This document shows positions 1-5,186 of a stretch of 5,818 bases of DNA, in pieces. The DNA is from a candidate division CSSED10-310 bacterium (lineage in GTDB: Bacteria > CSSED10-310 > JAFGDC01). Made by a program: the position numbers and the translations under genes. The stretch is from contig JAFGDC010000552.1 in assembly GCA_016932295.1 (NCBI GenBank), forward strand, positions 1 through 5,818. The letters run 5' to 3'. The notes below the pieces were generated by a model. It saw only the letters and a program-made list of their open reading frames with translations. It was not told the origin of the DNA and ran no database searches. Every line of letters starts with the position of its first letter. Within the stretch, counting starts at the first letter, position 1.

Positions 1-744
1 GATGACCACGCGCAGGACCTCCCCCTTCACCCTGTCCTGATATGTCTGTGATGCTTGGAAGGCCGCGATCATTTCCTTTTCCAGGGTGTCGTCGGAACGC
101 GCCGCCTTGGGCATGACCGCGCCCTTCGTCGCGATATTCACGGCATACTCGTTTAAATCCGCCGCCGCCTGTTTGTAGCTTCCATATTCATCGCCGGTGA
201 TCACGAACCGCCCCTCCGAAACCACGCTGTAGTTGCAGTTCAGCTTGACGATGATGGTGTGCGAACCCGCCTCGAGCTGCGCCAGGCGTTCGGCGAATTT
301 GACCGGACCGTCGTATTTCGGTCCGAACTTTTTGTAGACCAGATCGCCGCCCGTGTACGCGGTCAATGTAGTGGTGTCCGGGACGATATCAATGGGCAGG
401 TACTGCCTCTTCAATGCCTCGCCTGACACCATCATGGTGGAGGTTTCCAGTTGCATCTCACTCGGCTGTTGATAGTCGTACAGTGGCGCTTTCAACTCAT
501 AGATAAAAATCTCCACCGGAACACTCTTCGCCGACTCCTTGCCGATAGTCTCCAGAATACTTTTCTCCATAAGTGCCAGCCCGTAAATATGGTCACCGCT
601 CTGGAATTCAGCCGTCATGCCTTCCCGCGTCACCGGATCGATCATGCTTTTTGAAAAAAACATCCCGCCGTTTTCCTGAGCAGCGGCGAGCCATGGTGCC
701 ATAACCAGGATGGCAGTCATCACCAAAAACATTGTCCGTTTCAT
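1..744 (-). CDS. Secreted protein of unknown function, C-terminus cut by window edge
   Basis: Reading the minus strand from ATG at 744-742 gives 248 codons with no stop down to base 1, so the gene continues outside the window. The N-terminus MKRTMFLVMTAILVMAPWLA is a typical Sec signal peptide: basic start, hydrophobic core, and an AAA|QE cleavage site after about residue 22. The mature part is hydrophilic and looks extracytoplasmic; segments such as SGDHIYGLALM and GSHTIIVKLNCNYSVVSEG have the alternating pattern of beta strands. There is no lipobox, transmembrane helix or catalytic motif that I recognise. The start is supported by AAGGAG 11 nt upstream (761-756 on the minus strand) and a closer AAGGA. 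It is transcribed away from the amidohydrolase across a 768-bp gap. I cannot assign a family. The coding call is firm (codon use, signal peptide, uninterrupted frame); the function is unknown. Confidence 0.88.
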   Translation of the reverse strand, partial: MKRTMFLVMTAILVMAPWLAAAQENGGMFFSKSMIDPVTREGMTAEFQSGDHIYGLALMEKSILETIGKESAKSVPVEIFIYELKAPLYDYQQPSEMQLETSTMMVSGEALKRQYLPIDIVPDTTTLTAYTGGDLVYKKFGPKYDGPVKFAERLAQLEAGSHTIIVKLNCNYSVVSEGRFVITGDEYGSYKQAAADLNEYAVNIATKGAVMPKAARSDDTLEKEMIAAFQASQTYQDRVKGEVLRVVI

Positions 745-811
745 ATTTCCTTACTCTCCTTGTCGTGGGGAATCTCGATACGGTTCCCCGTCGTTATGCA
801 ACCAACCGGCA

Positions 812-825
812 CCGGCACTTGCCGG
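812..825. repeat. Small inverted repeat CCGGCA/TGCCGG
   Basis: CCGGCA (812-817) and TGCCGG (820-825) form a 6-bp perfect inverted repeat with a 2-nt centre. It is preceded by an extra CCGGCA copy at 806-811. Such short GC-rich repeats arise easily by chance; it is listed because three larger ones follow within 200 bp. Confidence 0.4.
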
Positions 826-922
826 CATCGATGTTCCATCTTCAGTAAGAAACGCGTGGCGCCGCTATCACTCCATGCATCCCGCTCCATTCTCTCCGAT
901 CACCCGAGTCCAGGCTGTCACC

Positions 923-941
923 GCCGGTCTTCTCCACCGGC
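923..941. repeat. Inverted repeat GCCGGT/ACCGGC
   Basis: GCCGGT (923-928) and ACCGGC (936-941) are exact reverse complements around a 7-nt loop. There is no T-run on either side, so it does not look like a terminator. It lies 18 bp before the stronger hairpin at 960-984. Confidence 0.5.
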
Positions 942-959
942 CGCCAGGCGTCGCGAGCA

Positions 960-984
960 TTCCTGGATCATCCCGATCCAGGAA
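960..984. repeat. Perfect 10-bp stem hairpin
   Basis: TTCCTGGATC (960-969) and GATCCAGGAA (975-984) pair perfectly around the 5-nt loop ATCCC. A perfect 10-bp stem with a short loop is well above what is expected by chance in this much DNA. Neither strand has a following U-tract, so an intrinsic terminator is unlikely. It could be a protein-binding site, a REP-like element, or an RNA structure in a leader. Confidence 0.7.
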
Positions 985-1005
985 AGTCAGAACTGGATGC
1001 AAACC

Positions 1006-1022
1006 CTGGAGAACTTCTCCGG
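1006..1022. repeat. Palindrome GGAGAA-C-TTCTCC
   Basis: GGAGAA (1008-1013) and TTCTCC (1015-1020) are exact reverse complements around a single C. A T·G wobble and an outer C-G pair extend this to 1006-1022. Odd-length palindromes of this kind suit a dimeric regulator, but no known operator is recognised here. Confidence 0.5.
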
Positions 1023-1145
1023 ATTCGTTCGTAGGGGAGACAATCAGACGGACAGCACGAGCCGGATCAAACGAGCCTGGAATTCGATTTCCCGGCAAAA
1101 CCATCACCCCGTCAACCTGCCCGCCCCCACGCCAATCAGGAGCCA

Positions 1146-1156
1146 TATCACTGATA
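1146..1156. promoter_or_regulatory. Palindrome TATCACTGATA, operator-like
   Basis: TATCA-C-TGATA is a perfect 11-bp odd palindrome followed by GG. The core is the same as that of the classical tet operator O2 (TATCAGTGATA on the other strand), though the flanks match only partly. No TetR-type gene is in the window. An 11-bp palindrome alone is expected by chance in several kilobases, so this is only a candidate binding site upstream of the amidohydrolase operon. Confidence 0.2.
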
Positions 1157-1362
1157 GGTAACAGTACGACCGTGCCAACTTACTGTCAATCATGGAAACT
1201 GGAAAAATTCGGGAACCATGATCGAAGACGACCGTTCTCCTCCACTCCACTGCACGATCCCGCGCCCCGGAATCACGGTTTGGGAGCGCGGCGTACGGGG
1301 GCGGTCCGGACGCGGCGCGCCGGGAAGGTTTCCACGCACGGTTCCTCATTGCCGGCAACTAA

Positions 1363-1371
1363 TGCTACAGT
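1363..1371 (+). promoter_or_regulatory. Possible extended -10 promoter for the amidohydrolase operon
   Basis: TGCTACAGT matches the extended -10 pattern TGnTATAAT with four of six -10 bases. It lies in the only locally AT-richer patch upstream of the operon. No good -35 hexamer is seen at 16-18 bp. If used, transcription would begin near 1378 and leave a leader of roughly 140 nt before the start codon. Confidence 0.25.
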
Positions 1372-1504
1372 ATCCATTATTCGCACCAGACCGGAGAACC
1401 GCTGCATGGGCGTTGTATCATCAGGAAGGCAGAATCGGCATGCCACCGAAGCAGCGGGTGGTGCCCAATCGGAAACAGGGATCACCGGCAACCGGAACCG
1501 GGTA

Positions 1505-1509
1505 AGGAG
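1505..1509 (+). promoter_or_regulatory. Ribosome binding site that decides the amidohydrolase start
   Basis: AGGAG (within GTAAGGAGAGG) ends 3 nt before the ATG at 1513 and 9 nt before the ATG at 1519. The second spacing is the usual one, so I place the start at 1519. The two starts differ by only two residues (Met-His). Confidence 0.7.
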
Positions 1510-1518
1510 AGGATGCAT

Positions 1519-3225
1519 ATGGGATTCTTCAACTGGCTGTGGGAATCGAAATTCGAACGTGATGGTTCCAGACCCGCCGATCTCGTGGTGGTGAACGGCG
1601 ACATCCTCACCATGAACGAGAGAATGCCGCGAGCGCAGGCGGCGGCCGTCAGCGGGAACCTGTTCGTGTACGTGGGTGATGACGCCGGTGTCGCGGATTT
1701 CGTGGGTCCGGACACGGAGGTCATCGACCTCGGGGGCAGGTTCGTGACGCCGGGCTTCGTCGACAACCATTGCCATGTACTCTGGATCGGCGGCCTGTCC
1801 GCGGTGATGACCACTGCTCTCTACCAGTGCAAGTCCATGGCGGATCTGGGGCAGGTGCTCAACCGGCATGCCGGTGAGCGGCCGGACGACCCGCTGATCA
1901 TGGGCGTCGGCTGGGCCTATGATTATCTGCCCGCTCCGCTGCCCGATAACGCAATGCTGGACGAACTCATCTCCCATCGACCGGTGGTGCTCATGTCCCT
2001 GGGCGGACAGTCCGGGTGGGCGAACACCGCCGCCTGGGACCTGATGCGGCAACGCAATCCCAGCGCCTTTGCAAGGCTGTCTCCGGATCCCAGGAACCCT
2101 GGCTTGTTCCTGCACTACCATTCGGTCAATCCGCTGGATTTTCTGGTGGGAGAAGAGGTCGAATGGCTGCATGCCGAACTGCAGAAGGGCATGAAGAACA
2201 CTCTGGAGGAGGCGCTTGCCGTGGGTGTGACCACCATGAACGATGTCCAGGTGAACCGCCTGTTCATGCCGGCACTGTACGAATTCAAGGAGAAAGGCGG
2301 GTTACGGGATGCACGCGTCCGCTGCTCCCTGTATATCGACCGTCACGATCCGACGGATGAAGCGAAACTGGCGGATGACTTGGAATGGTGGCAAGGGCTT
2401 GCCGGGCAATCCGATGAGCACCTTATTCTCGGTGACTCGCTGAAATTCTATGCCGACGGCGTGGCTTCGAATCACACCTCCTTCATGTTGGAACCATTCA
2501 GTGATGATCCGGACAACCATGGTGTCCCGGACTGGCCGGCCGAAGCGCTCGATCGGATCATGGACAAGGTGGACGGCATGGGATTCCAGGCTATCACCCA
2601 CGCCTGCGGCGACGGCGGCGCTCGGCGCGTCATCGATGCGTATGAGAAGGCCATCCTCAAGAACGGGCGCAGGGACGCCCGGCATCGGGTGGATCATTGT
2701 GAACTGCCCACGCCGGAGGACCAACGACGCATGGGCGAACTGGGTATCCTGGCGGCCATGCAGCCCACCCATTATTACGGCGAGGAAGCCTTGATCAAAG
2801 CCATGGGCCCGGAGCGCAGGAAGCGCCACATGCCATGGAGCAGCCTGAAACTGAACGGCGTGGACATCTCCTTCGGCAGCGACTGGTGCGCCGGGCCCAT
2901 CAATCCCGTGTACGGCCTGCTTGTAGCCGGCCTGCGGGTCGATTTCAAGGGGCGCCGGGATACCGCCTCCGGTGAAGCGGTACCGGTGGAGGATGCCATC
3001 CGTTACTGGACCATGGGTTCAGCCCGCGCCCTCCACATGGAAGACAGAGTCGGTTCTATCGAGGTGGGCAAGTACGGCGATATGGCGGTCTTCAGGCGCG
3101 ATCTGCGCACCATCACCTCCTGGTGGTTCCTGCTGACCCATGAACTGGATATCGGGAAGATGGACGACTTCGTGGATCTCACCATCGTGGACGGCAGAGT
3201 GGTCTATCGAAGGCAGAATTCCTGA
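1519..3225 (+). CDS. Metal-dependent amidohydrolase, Amidohydro_3 / YtcJ-like family
   Basis: The 568-residue product is a cytoplasmic amidohydrolase-superfamily enzyme, expected to hydrolyse an amide or related C-N bond at a metal centre. No signal peptide is seen. In order: an N-terminal composite beta-sandwich segment (DLVVVNGDILTMNE), the strand-1 motif VTPGFVDNHCH with metal ligands H84 and H86, an LGGQSGWANTAAW segment near 161-173, GVTTMNDV, LKFYADG with the likely bridging lysine K309, ITHACGDGG with H361, RHRVDHCELP with H393, SFGSDW with D455, and the closing GSIEVGKYGDMAVF strand. Length fits the family (about 530-580). All expected ligands are present, so it should be active. An oddity is Q in QSGW where many relatives have H in GHSGW, near the substrate pocket. 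Relatives act on varied substrates, including N-substituted formamides, so no substrate is assigned. The DUF3313-like gene follows after 21 bp, suggesting an operon. Confidence 0.93.
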   Translation: MGFFNWLWESKFERDGSRPADLVVVNGDILTMNERMPRAQAAAVSGNLFVYVGDDAGVADFVGPDTEVIDLGGRFVTPGFVDNHCHVLWIGGLSAVMTTALYQCKSMADLGQVLNRHAGERPDDPLIMGVGWAYDYLPAPLPDNAMLDELISHRPVVLMSLGGQSGWANTAAWDLMRQRNPSAFARLSPDPRNPGLFLHYHSVNPLDFLVGEEVEWLHAELQKGMKNTLEEALAVGVTTMNDVQVNRLFMPALYEFKEKGGLRDARVRCSLYIDRHDPTDEAKLADDLEWWQGLAGQSDEHLILGDSLKFYADGVASNHTSFMLEPFSDDPDNHGVPDWPAEALDRIMDKVDGMGFQAITHACGDGGARRVIDAYEKAILKNGRRDARHRVDHCELPTPEDQRRMGELGILAAMQPTHYYGEEALIKAMGPERRKRHMPWSSLKLNGVDISFGSDWCAGPINPVYGLLVAGLRVDFKGRRDTASGEAVPVEDAIRYWTMGSARALHMEDRVGSIEVGKYGDMAVFRRDLRTITSWWFLLTHELDIGKMDDFVDLTIVDGRVVYRRQNS

Positions 3226-3233
3226 ATGCCGTC

Positions 3234-3239
3234 GAGGTG
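3234..3239 (+). promoter_or_regulatory. Ribosome binding site of the DUF3313-like gene
   Basis: GAGGTG lies 7 nt before the ATG at 3247. An in-frame TGA at 3241-3243 rules out a longer N-terminus. This matters because it shows that the missing lipoprotein signal is not due to a wrongly chosen start. Confidence 0.65.
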
Positions 3240-3246
3240 GTGACCG

Positions 3247-3909
3247 ATGAACATTTGGATTGAATACGGCATACTCGTTGTAGTGGTGGCGGGTCTGGCG
3301 CTGCTGATCCGCGGGCGATTGAAACCGCCGCCGCCGGCAGGATTTCTGAGCGATTATTCCAGGCTGCGAAGAGATCCCGAGGTGGCCGGATTGAGCTGGT
3401 GGGAGGAACCCGGCACGAACTGGGGTGACTATCGTGCCATTTTCCTCGAACCGGTTGAAGTACATCTCCATGCCGGGTTCAGGAAAGAAAAAACCCGGGC
3501 GGTGGAGCCGAAAATCCTGTTGGAACTGGCACAGACATTCCATGACATGGCTGCCGCCGAACTGAAGGAGTCCTACGAATTGACGGAGGCCGCCGGCGAT
3601 GGGATTCTCCGGATCCGTACCGCTCTGACGGAGGTGAAACTCTCCAATCCCTGGATCAACGTCCTTGCGGTGCTCAGTGTGATGGTGCCGGTGCACTTCG
3701 GTGGTGCCGCCATGGAGGCTGAATTTCTGGACGGTGGTACGGGGCGGATCCTGGGTGCGGTGGTGGCGCGGGGGCGGGGTTCACTGCTGCATGTGATGCC
3801 GAAGGATCTGAGTCCTGGGGGGCATGCGGTGAACACTTTCAGGGGTTGGGCGAAGCTGTTGCGCCGGAGCCTCGAAGAAGTGGGGTTCCCCGCGGCCGGC
3901 GACGGATGA
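3247..3909 (+). CDS. DUF3313-like protein with N-terminal membrane anchor
   Basis: The 220-residue protein begins with a short polar stretch and a hydrophobic helix at about residues 7-22 (YGILVVVVAGLALLI), followed by a Pro-rich linker (KPPPP). The rest resembles DUF3313: the hallmark GFLSDYSRL at 32-40, a WxxPGTNWGDYRAIFLEPVEV region, a helix near 88-107, the strand ILRIRTALTEV (120-130), a second hydrophobic patch (VLAVLSVMVPV), the AMEAEFLDGGTGRILGAVV strand pair (155-173), and a C-terminal amphipathic helix GWAKLLRRSLEE. Family members I know of are mostly envelope lipoproteins of unknown function with a lipobox cysteine. This one has no cysteine at all, so it is probably an inner-membrane protein with a periplasmic domain. 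The gene follows the amidohydrolase by 21 bp and is probably co-transcribed. Function is unknown; the family call rests on motif memory, not a search. Confidence 0.82.
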   Translation: MNIWIEYGILVVVVAGLALLIRGRLKPPPPAGFLSDYSRLRRDPEVAGLSWWEEPGTNWGDYRAIFLEPVEVHLHAGFRKEKTRAVEPKILLELAQTFHDMAAAELKESYELTEAAGDGILRIRTALTEVKLSNPWINVLAVLSVMVPVHFGGAAMEAEFLDGGTGRILGAVVARGRGSLLHVMPKDLSPGGHAVNTFRGWAKLLRRSLEEVGFPAAGDG

Positions 3910-3984
3910 TCGGGGAGCAGCGGGGCAGCGGAGTCCGTAGCATGGGGAACGCGGCTGGAAGCAGCCTGTAAACCGCGTCTACGG

Positions 3985-4137
3985 GTTGGAGCCGCGAGCA
4001 TGGAAGGTGCCGGGTAACAAACGAACCAGAAAACGCGCAGCGCCGTATGAAGTGCGATGCGTTTGTTGGAGCGCGTGGCGCCAGCCGCGCCTTGGTTGTG
4101 CAGCGTGACACGCTGCGTATCTCTTCGTAGGAGCGTG
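3985..4137. repeat. Cluster of three REP-like motifs
   Basis: GTTGGAGCCGCG (3985-3996), GTTGGAGCGCG (4065-4075) and GTAGGAGCGTG (4127-4137) are variants of one sequence in the same orientation. They resemble the GTAGGAGCG head of gammaproteobacterial REP elements. The second is followed by GGCGCC and GCCGCGCC, which fold back on GCGCGTGGC to give an imperfect hairpin, as REPs do. The first and third lack a clear matching arm and may be degenerate. No REP-associated tyrosine transposase is present in the window. Confidence 0.45.
4100..4116. repeat. Perfect 17-bp palindrome
   Basis: GCAGCGTG (4100-4107), a central A, and CACGCTGC (4109-4116) form a perfect inverted repeat with 8-bp arms. It sits between the second and third REP-like motifs. 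The one-base centre makes it more suitable as a DNA binding site or part of a larger REP structure than as an RNA hairpin. Confidence 0.6.
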
Positions 4138-4149
4138 CCTTCTCGTACC

Positions 4150-4191
4150 GCCGATTTTAATCGGCATCTTCCAACTTCAGTCGGCATCTTC
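4150..4191. repeat. Hairpin with flanking direct repeat
   Basis: GCCGATT/AATCGGC (4150-4165, 2-nt centre) is a perfect 7-bp inverted repeat. Its right arm overlaps the first copy of an 11-bp direct repeat, TCGGCATCTTC, at 4161-4171 and 4181-4191 with a 20-bp period. It looks like a local duplication. There is no coding context. Confidence 0.5.
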
Positions 4192-4279
4192 GGGTGATGG
4201 CAGCACCAACAGAACCAATAACATCCGAGTGCGCCGATCCGTCGTAGTTTATTTAAACCGAAGTTCCCAATCCATGATC

Positions 4280-4310
4280 GCTAATAATCTTCTAAATTGA
4301 GATTGTTAGC
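4280..4310. repeat. AT-rich 11-bp inverted repeat
   Basis: GCTAATAATCT (4280-4290) and AGATTGTTAGC (4300-4310) are reverse complements at 10 of 11 positions, and the mismatch is a permitted U·G wobble in RNA. The loop is 9 nt. No T-run follows on either strand, which argues against a standard terminator. It sits where GC-rich DNA becomes AT-rich, about 70 bp beyond the end of the transposase-like remnant, so it could be tied to an old insertion boundary. Confidence 0.55.
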
Positions 4311-4377
4311 CTATATTTGGCCTACATGCTGCTGCGCGGGTCAAGCAACCGTGTATAATCGAGCCGCTGCATCGCTT

Positions 4378-4951
4378 TCAGGGTCGCCGCGACGTGCCCG
4401 CTGGGTCGCGAGCCACGGGTACAATAGCAACGATCTGATCGATGGAGACGAGTGCCTGTCCCTTCAAAATCCGCTGGATTGCCTCGATGGCAAGCGAGGG
4501 GAGTTTTGACAGGTTGGTCAAGGTGTCAATCTGCATTTTTAGATGCCGATTGACAGGCAGGTTGTGCAGGGCTGTGATAGGGATCGTCGGTGCGCAGCAC
4601 CTCGGCGGCTTCAACAATCGGTATCCCCATGATCTTTTGTTCCACCAGCAAATAACTCAGCAGGTCCGCCTGGTAGGTGCAGTCACGCTTCTTGATGGTC
4701 ACCATGTCGCGAAACAGGCGCAGCACCTTCATCCGTTGGGCCAGATCCTTGATGAGAAACATGCCGGCGTAGCCGGTCAAATGCCCATCGTCAGCAACGA
4801 ACTCATACGCGCCCGACGTAGACGCGTGTTTATCGAGCCGCCTGGCTTTCTTTTCCGCCTGGTGAAGTAGGGTGGCCAGCAGGCGCCGTTGTTTTCTTGT
4901 CAAGAGGACCTCTTCTTTGGTCTTGCCGGCGATGTCAGTGGCGTGTATCAT
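4378..4951 (-). pseudogene. Frameshifted, truncated transposase remnant (IS1380-like, tentative)
   Basis: The minus strand from ATG 4951 encodes 141 residues up to TGA at 4526. The sequence looks protein-like up to EAAEVLRTDD near 4590 and then becomes a short nonsense tail. Another frame, open to 4378, continues sensibly from the same place with ITALHNLPVNRHLKMQIDTL. A single frameshift near 4580-4590 would join them into about 180 residues. The pattern DDGHLTGYAGMFLIKDLAQR, then IKKR, LLSYLLVEQKIMGIP, EAAEVLRTDD and ALHNLP, recalls the N-terminal part of IS1380-type DDE transposases. The DDE catalytic region that should follow (some 300 residues) is absent, so it cannot be functional. A good promoter and GGGAGG ribosome site remain. 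The family is from memory and only moderately sure; a non-transposase phage or accessory protein is possible. Confidence 0.5.
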
Positions 4952-4959
4952 GCTTGTAA

Positions 4960-4965
4960 CCTCCC
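4960..4965 (-). promoter_or_regulatory. Ribosome binding site of the transposase-like remnant
   Basis: On the minus strand GGGAGG ends 8 nt before the ATG at 4951. The good match and spacing support 4951 as the real start of this reading frame. Confidence 0.6.
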
Positions 4966-4984
4966 GTTGATTAACACAAAATTA

Positions 4985-4993
4985 ATTATACCA
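4985..4993 (-). promoter_or_regulatory. Extended -10 promoter upstream of the remnant
   Basis: The minus strand reads TGGTATAAT, a perfect -10 hexamer with the extended TGn element. The -35 position (about 5008-5013, TGATGC) is poor, which an extended -10 can tolerate. A start near 4978 would give a leader of about 27 nt before ATG 4951. The promoter thus appears intact even though the gene is broken. Confidence 0.5.
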
Positions 4994-5063
4994 AAGGAGG
5001 CTAATTTGCATCACAATAAAATGCCCATCAACGCGATATTATTTCTTTTATGTCAGATGTTTA

Positions 5064-5186
5064 TCATAATTGTCGCTCTGCTTCACTGGGGATCTGGCTT
5101 AACCAGTAAATATTATAGGTCTGCCTTATTGATATTTCGTGAACTATTTCTTCAAGCTCAGCATTACAAATCATGCATCTATTCAT
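5064..5186 (-). CDS. Possible 40-residue CxxC mini-protein
   Basis: A 40-codon frame on the minus strand starts with ATG at 5186-5184 and ends with TGA at 5066-5064. Its ATG overlaps the stop of the upstream propeller frame as ATGA, the classic arrangement for translational coupling. The start MNRCMICNAELEE has a CxxC pair followed by an acidic helix-like stretch, as in small zinc-ribbon or zinc-finger proteins, but there is no second Cys/His pair to complete a metal site. It lies in AT-rich DNA where short frames are common. It may be real, a truncated zinc-ribbon protein, or chance. Confidence 0.27.
   Translation of the reverse strand: MNRCMICNAELEEIVHEISIRQTYNIYWLSQIPSEAERQL

Larger units (their letters stand above)
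745..1512. other. Divergent intergenic region without a credible gene
   Basis: This 768-bp gap separates the minus-strand secreted protein from the plus-strand amidohydrolase. Open frames exist on both strands (for example minus 868-1146 and 1104-1358, plus 710-1594), but they are rich in Arg, Pro, Ser and Gly, lack ribosome binding sites, overlap each other, and show no domain. I read them as GC-rich chance frames. What the region does hold is a set of inverted repeats between 812 and 1022, a short palindrome at 1146-1156, and a possible promoter near 1363. It may be a long divergent control region or the decayed remains of a lost gene. Confidence 0.6.
3910..4377. other. Gene-free region with REP-like motifs and palindromes
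   Basis: This 468-bp stretch lies downstream of the DUF3313-like gene. Frames on the minus strand (such as 3573-4187) run antisense into that gene, are rich in Arg, Pro and Ser, and are not believable. The region contains three related GTTGGAGC/GTAGGAGC motifs, several palindromes, and an AT-rich end from about 4230. No clear terminator with a U-tract is seen after 3909; the repeats may serve instead as transcript 3' ends. Confidence 0.6.

Noticed and set aside
868..1146. 92-codon minus-strand frame in the divergent gap
   Set aside because: It has no Shine-Dalgarno sequence, no recognisable fold or motif, and it overlaps several hairpins. It was considered as a small gene but is not supported.
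1104..1358. 84-codon minus-strand frame with a hydrophobic stretch near its end
   Set aside because: Composition is random-looking, it overlaps the 868-1146 frame, and no start signal is seen.
710..1594. 294-codon plus-strand open frame
   Set aside because: It starts inside the minus-strand signal-peptide gene and ends inside the amidohydrolase. Its product is Arg/Pro/Ser-rich with no domain, and there is no ribosome site. It is a GC-driven chance frame.
1273..2172. 299-codon minus-strand frame
   Set aside because: It lies antisense to the amidohydrolase, whose motifs are unmistakable. His/Pro/Arg/Gln-rich antisense frames are normal opposite GC-rich genes.
3019..4187. Minus-strand frames 3019-3696 and 3573-4187
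   Set aside because: Both are antisense shadows of the amidohydrolase 3' end and the DUF3313-like gene, with low-complexity composition and no start signals.
3910..4191. CRISPR-like array
   Set aside because: The repeated motifs are short, variable and unevenly spaced, with no uniform repeat-spacer structure and no cas genes.
4351..4359. Plus-strand TATAAT in GTGTATAATC as a promoter
   Set aside because: No -35 hexamer at a suitable distance, no extended TGn element with correct spacing, and no gene downstream on that strand.
4297..4509. 70-codon plus-strand frame
   Set aside because: It is antisense to the transposase-like remnant, without a ribosome site or motif.
4442..4870. 142-codon plus-strand frame
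   Set aside because: It is the antisense shadow of the minus-strand frame 4526-4951, which has a promoter, a ribosome site and a more protein-like sequence.
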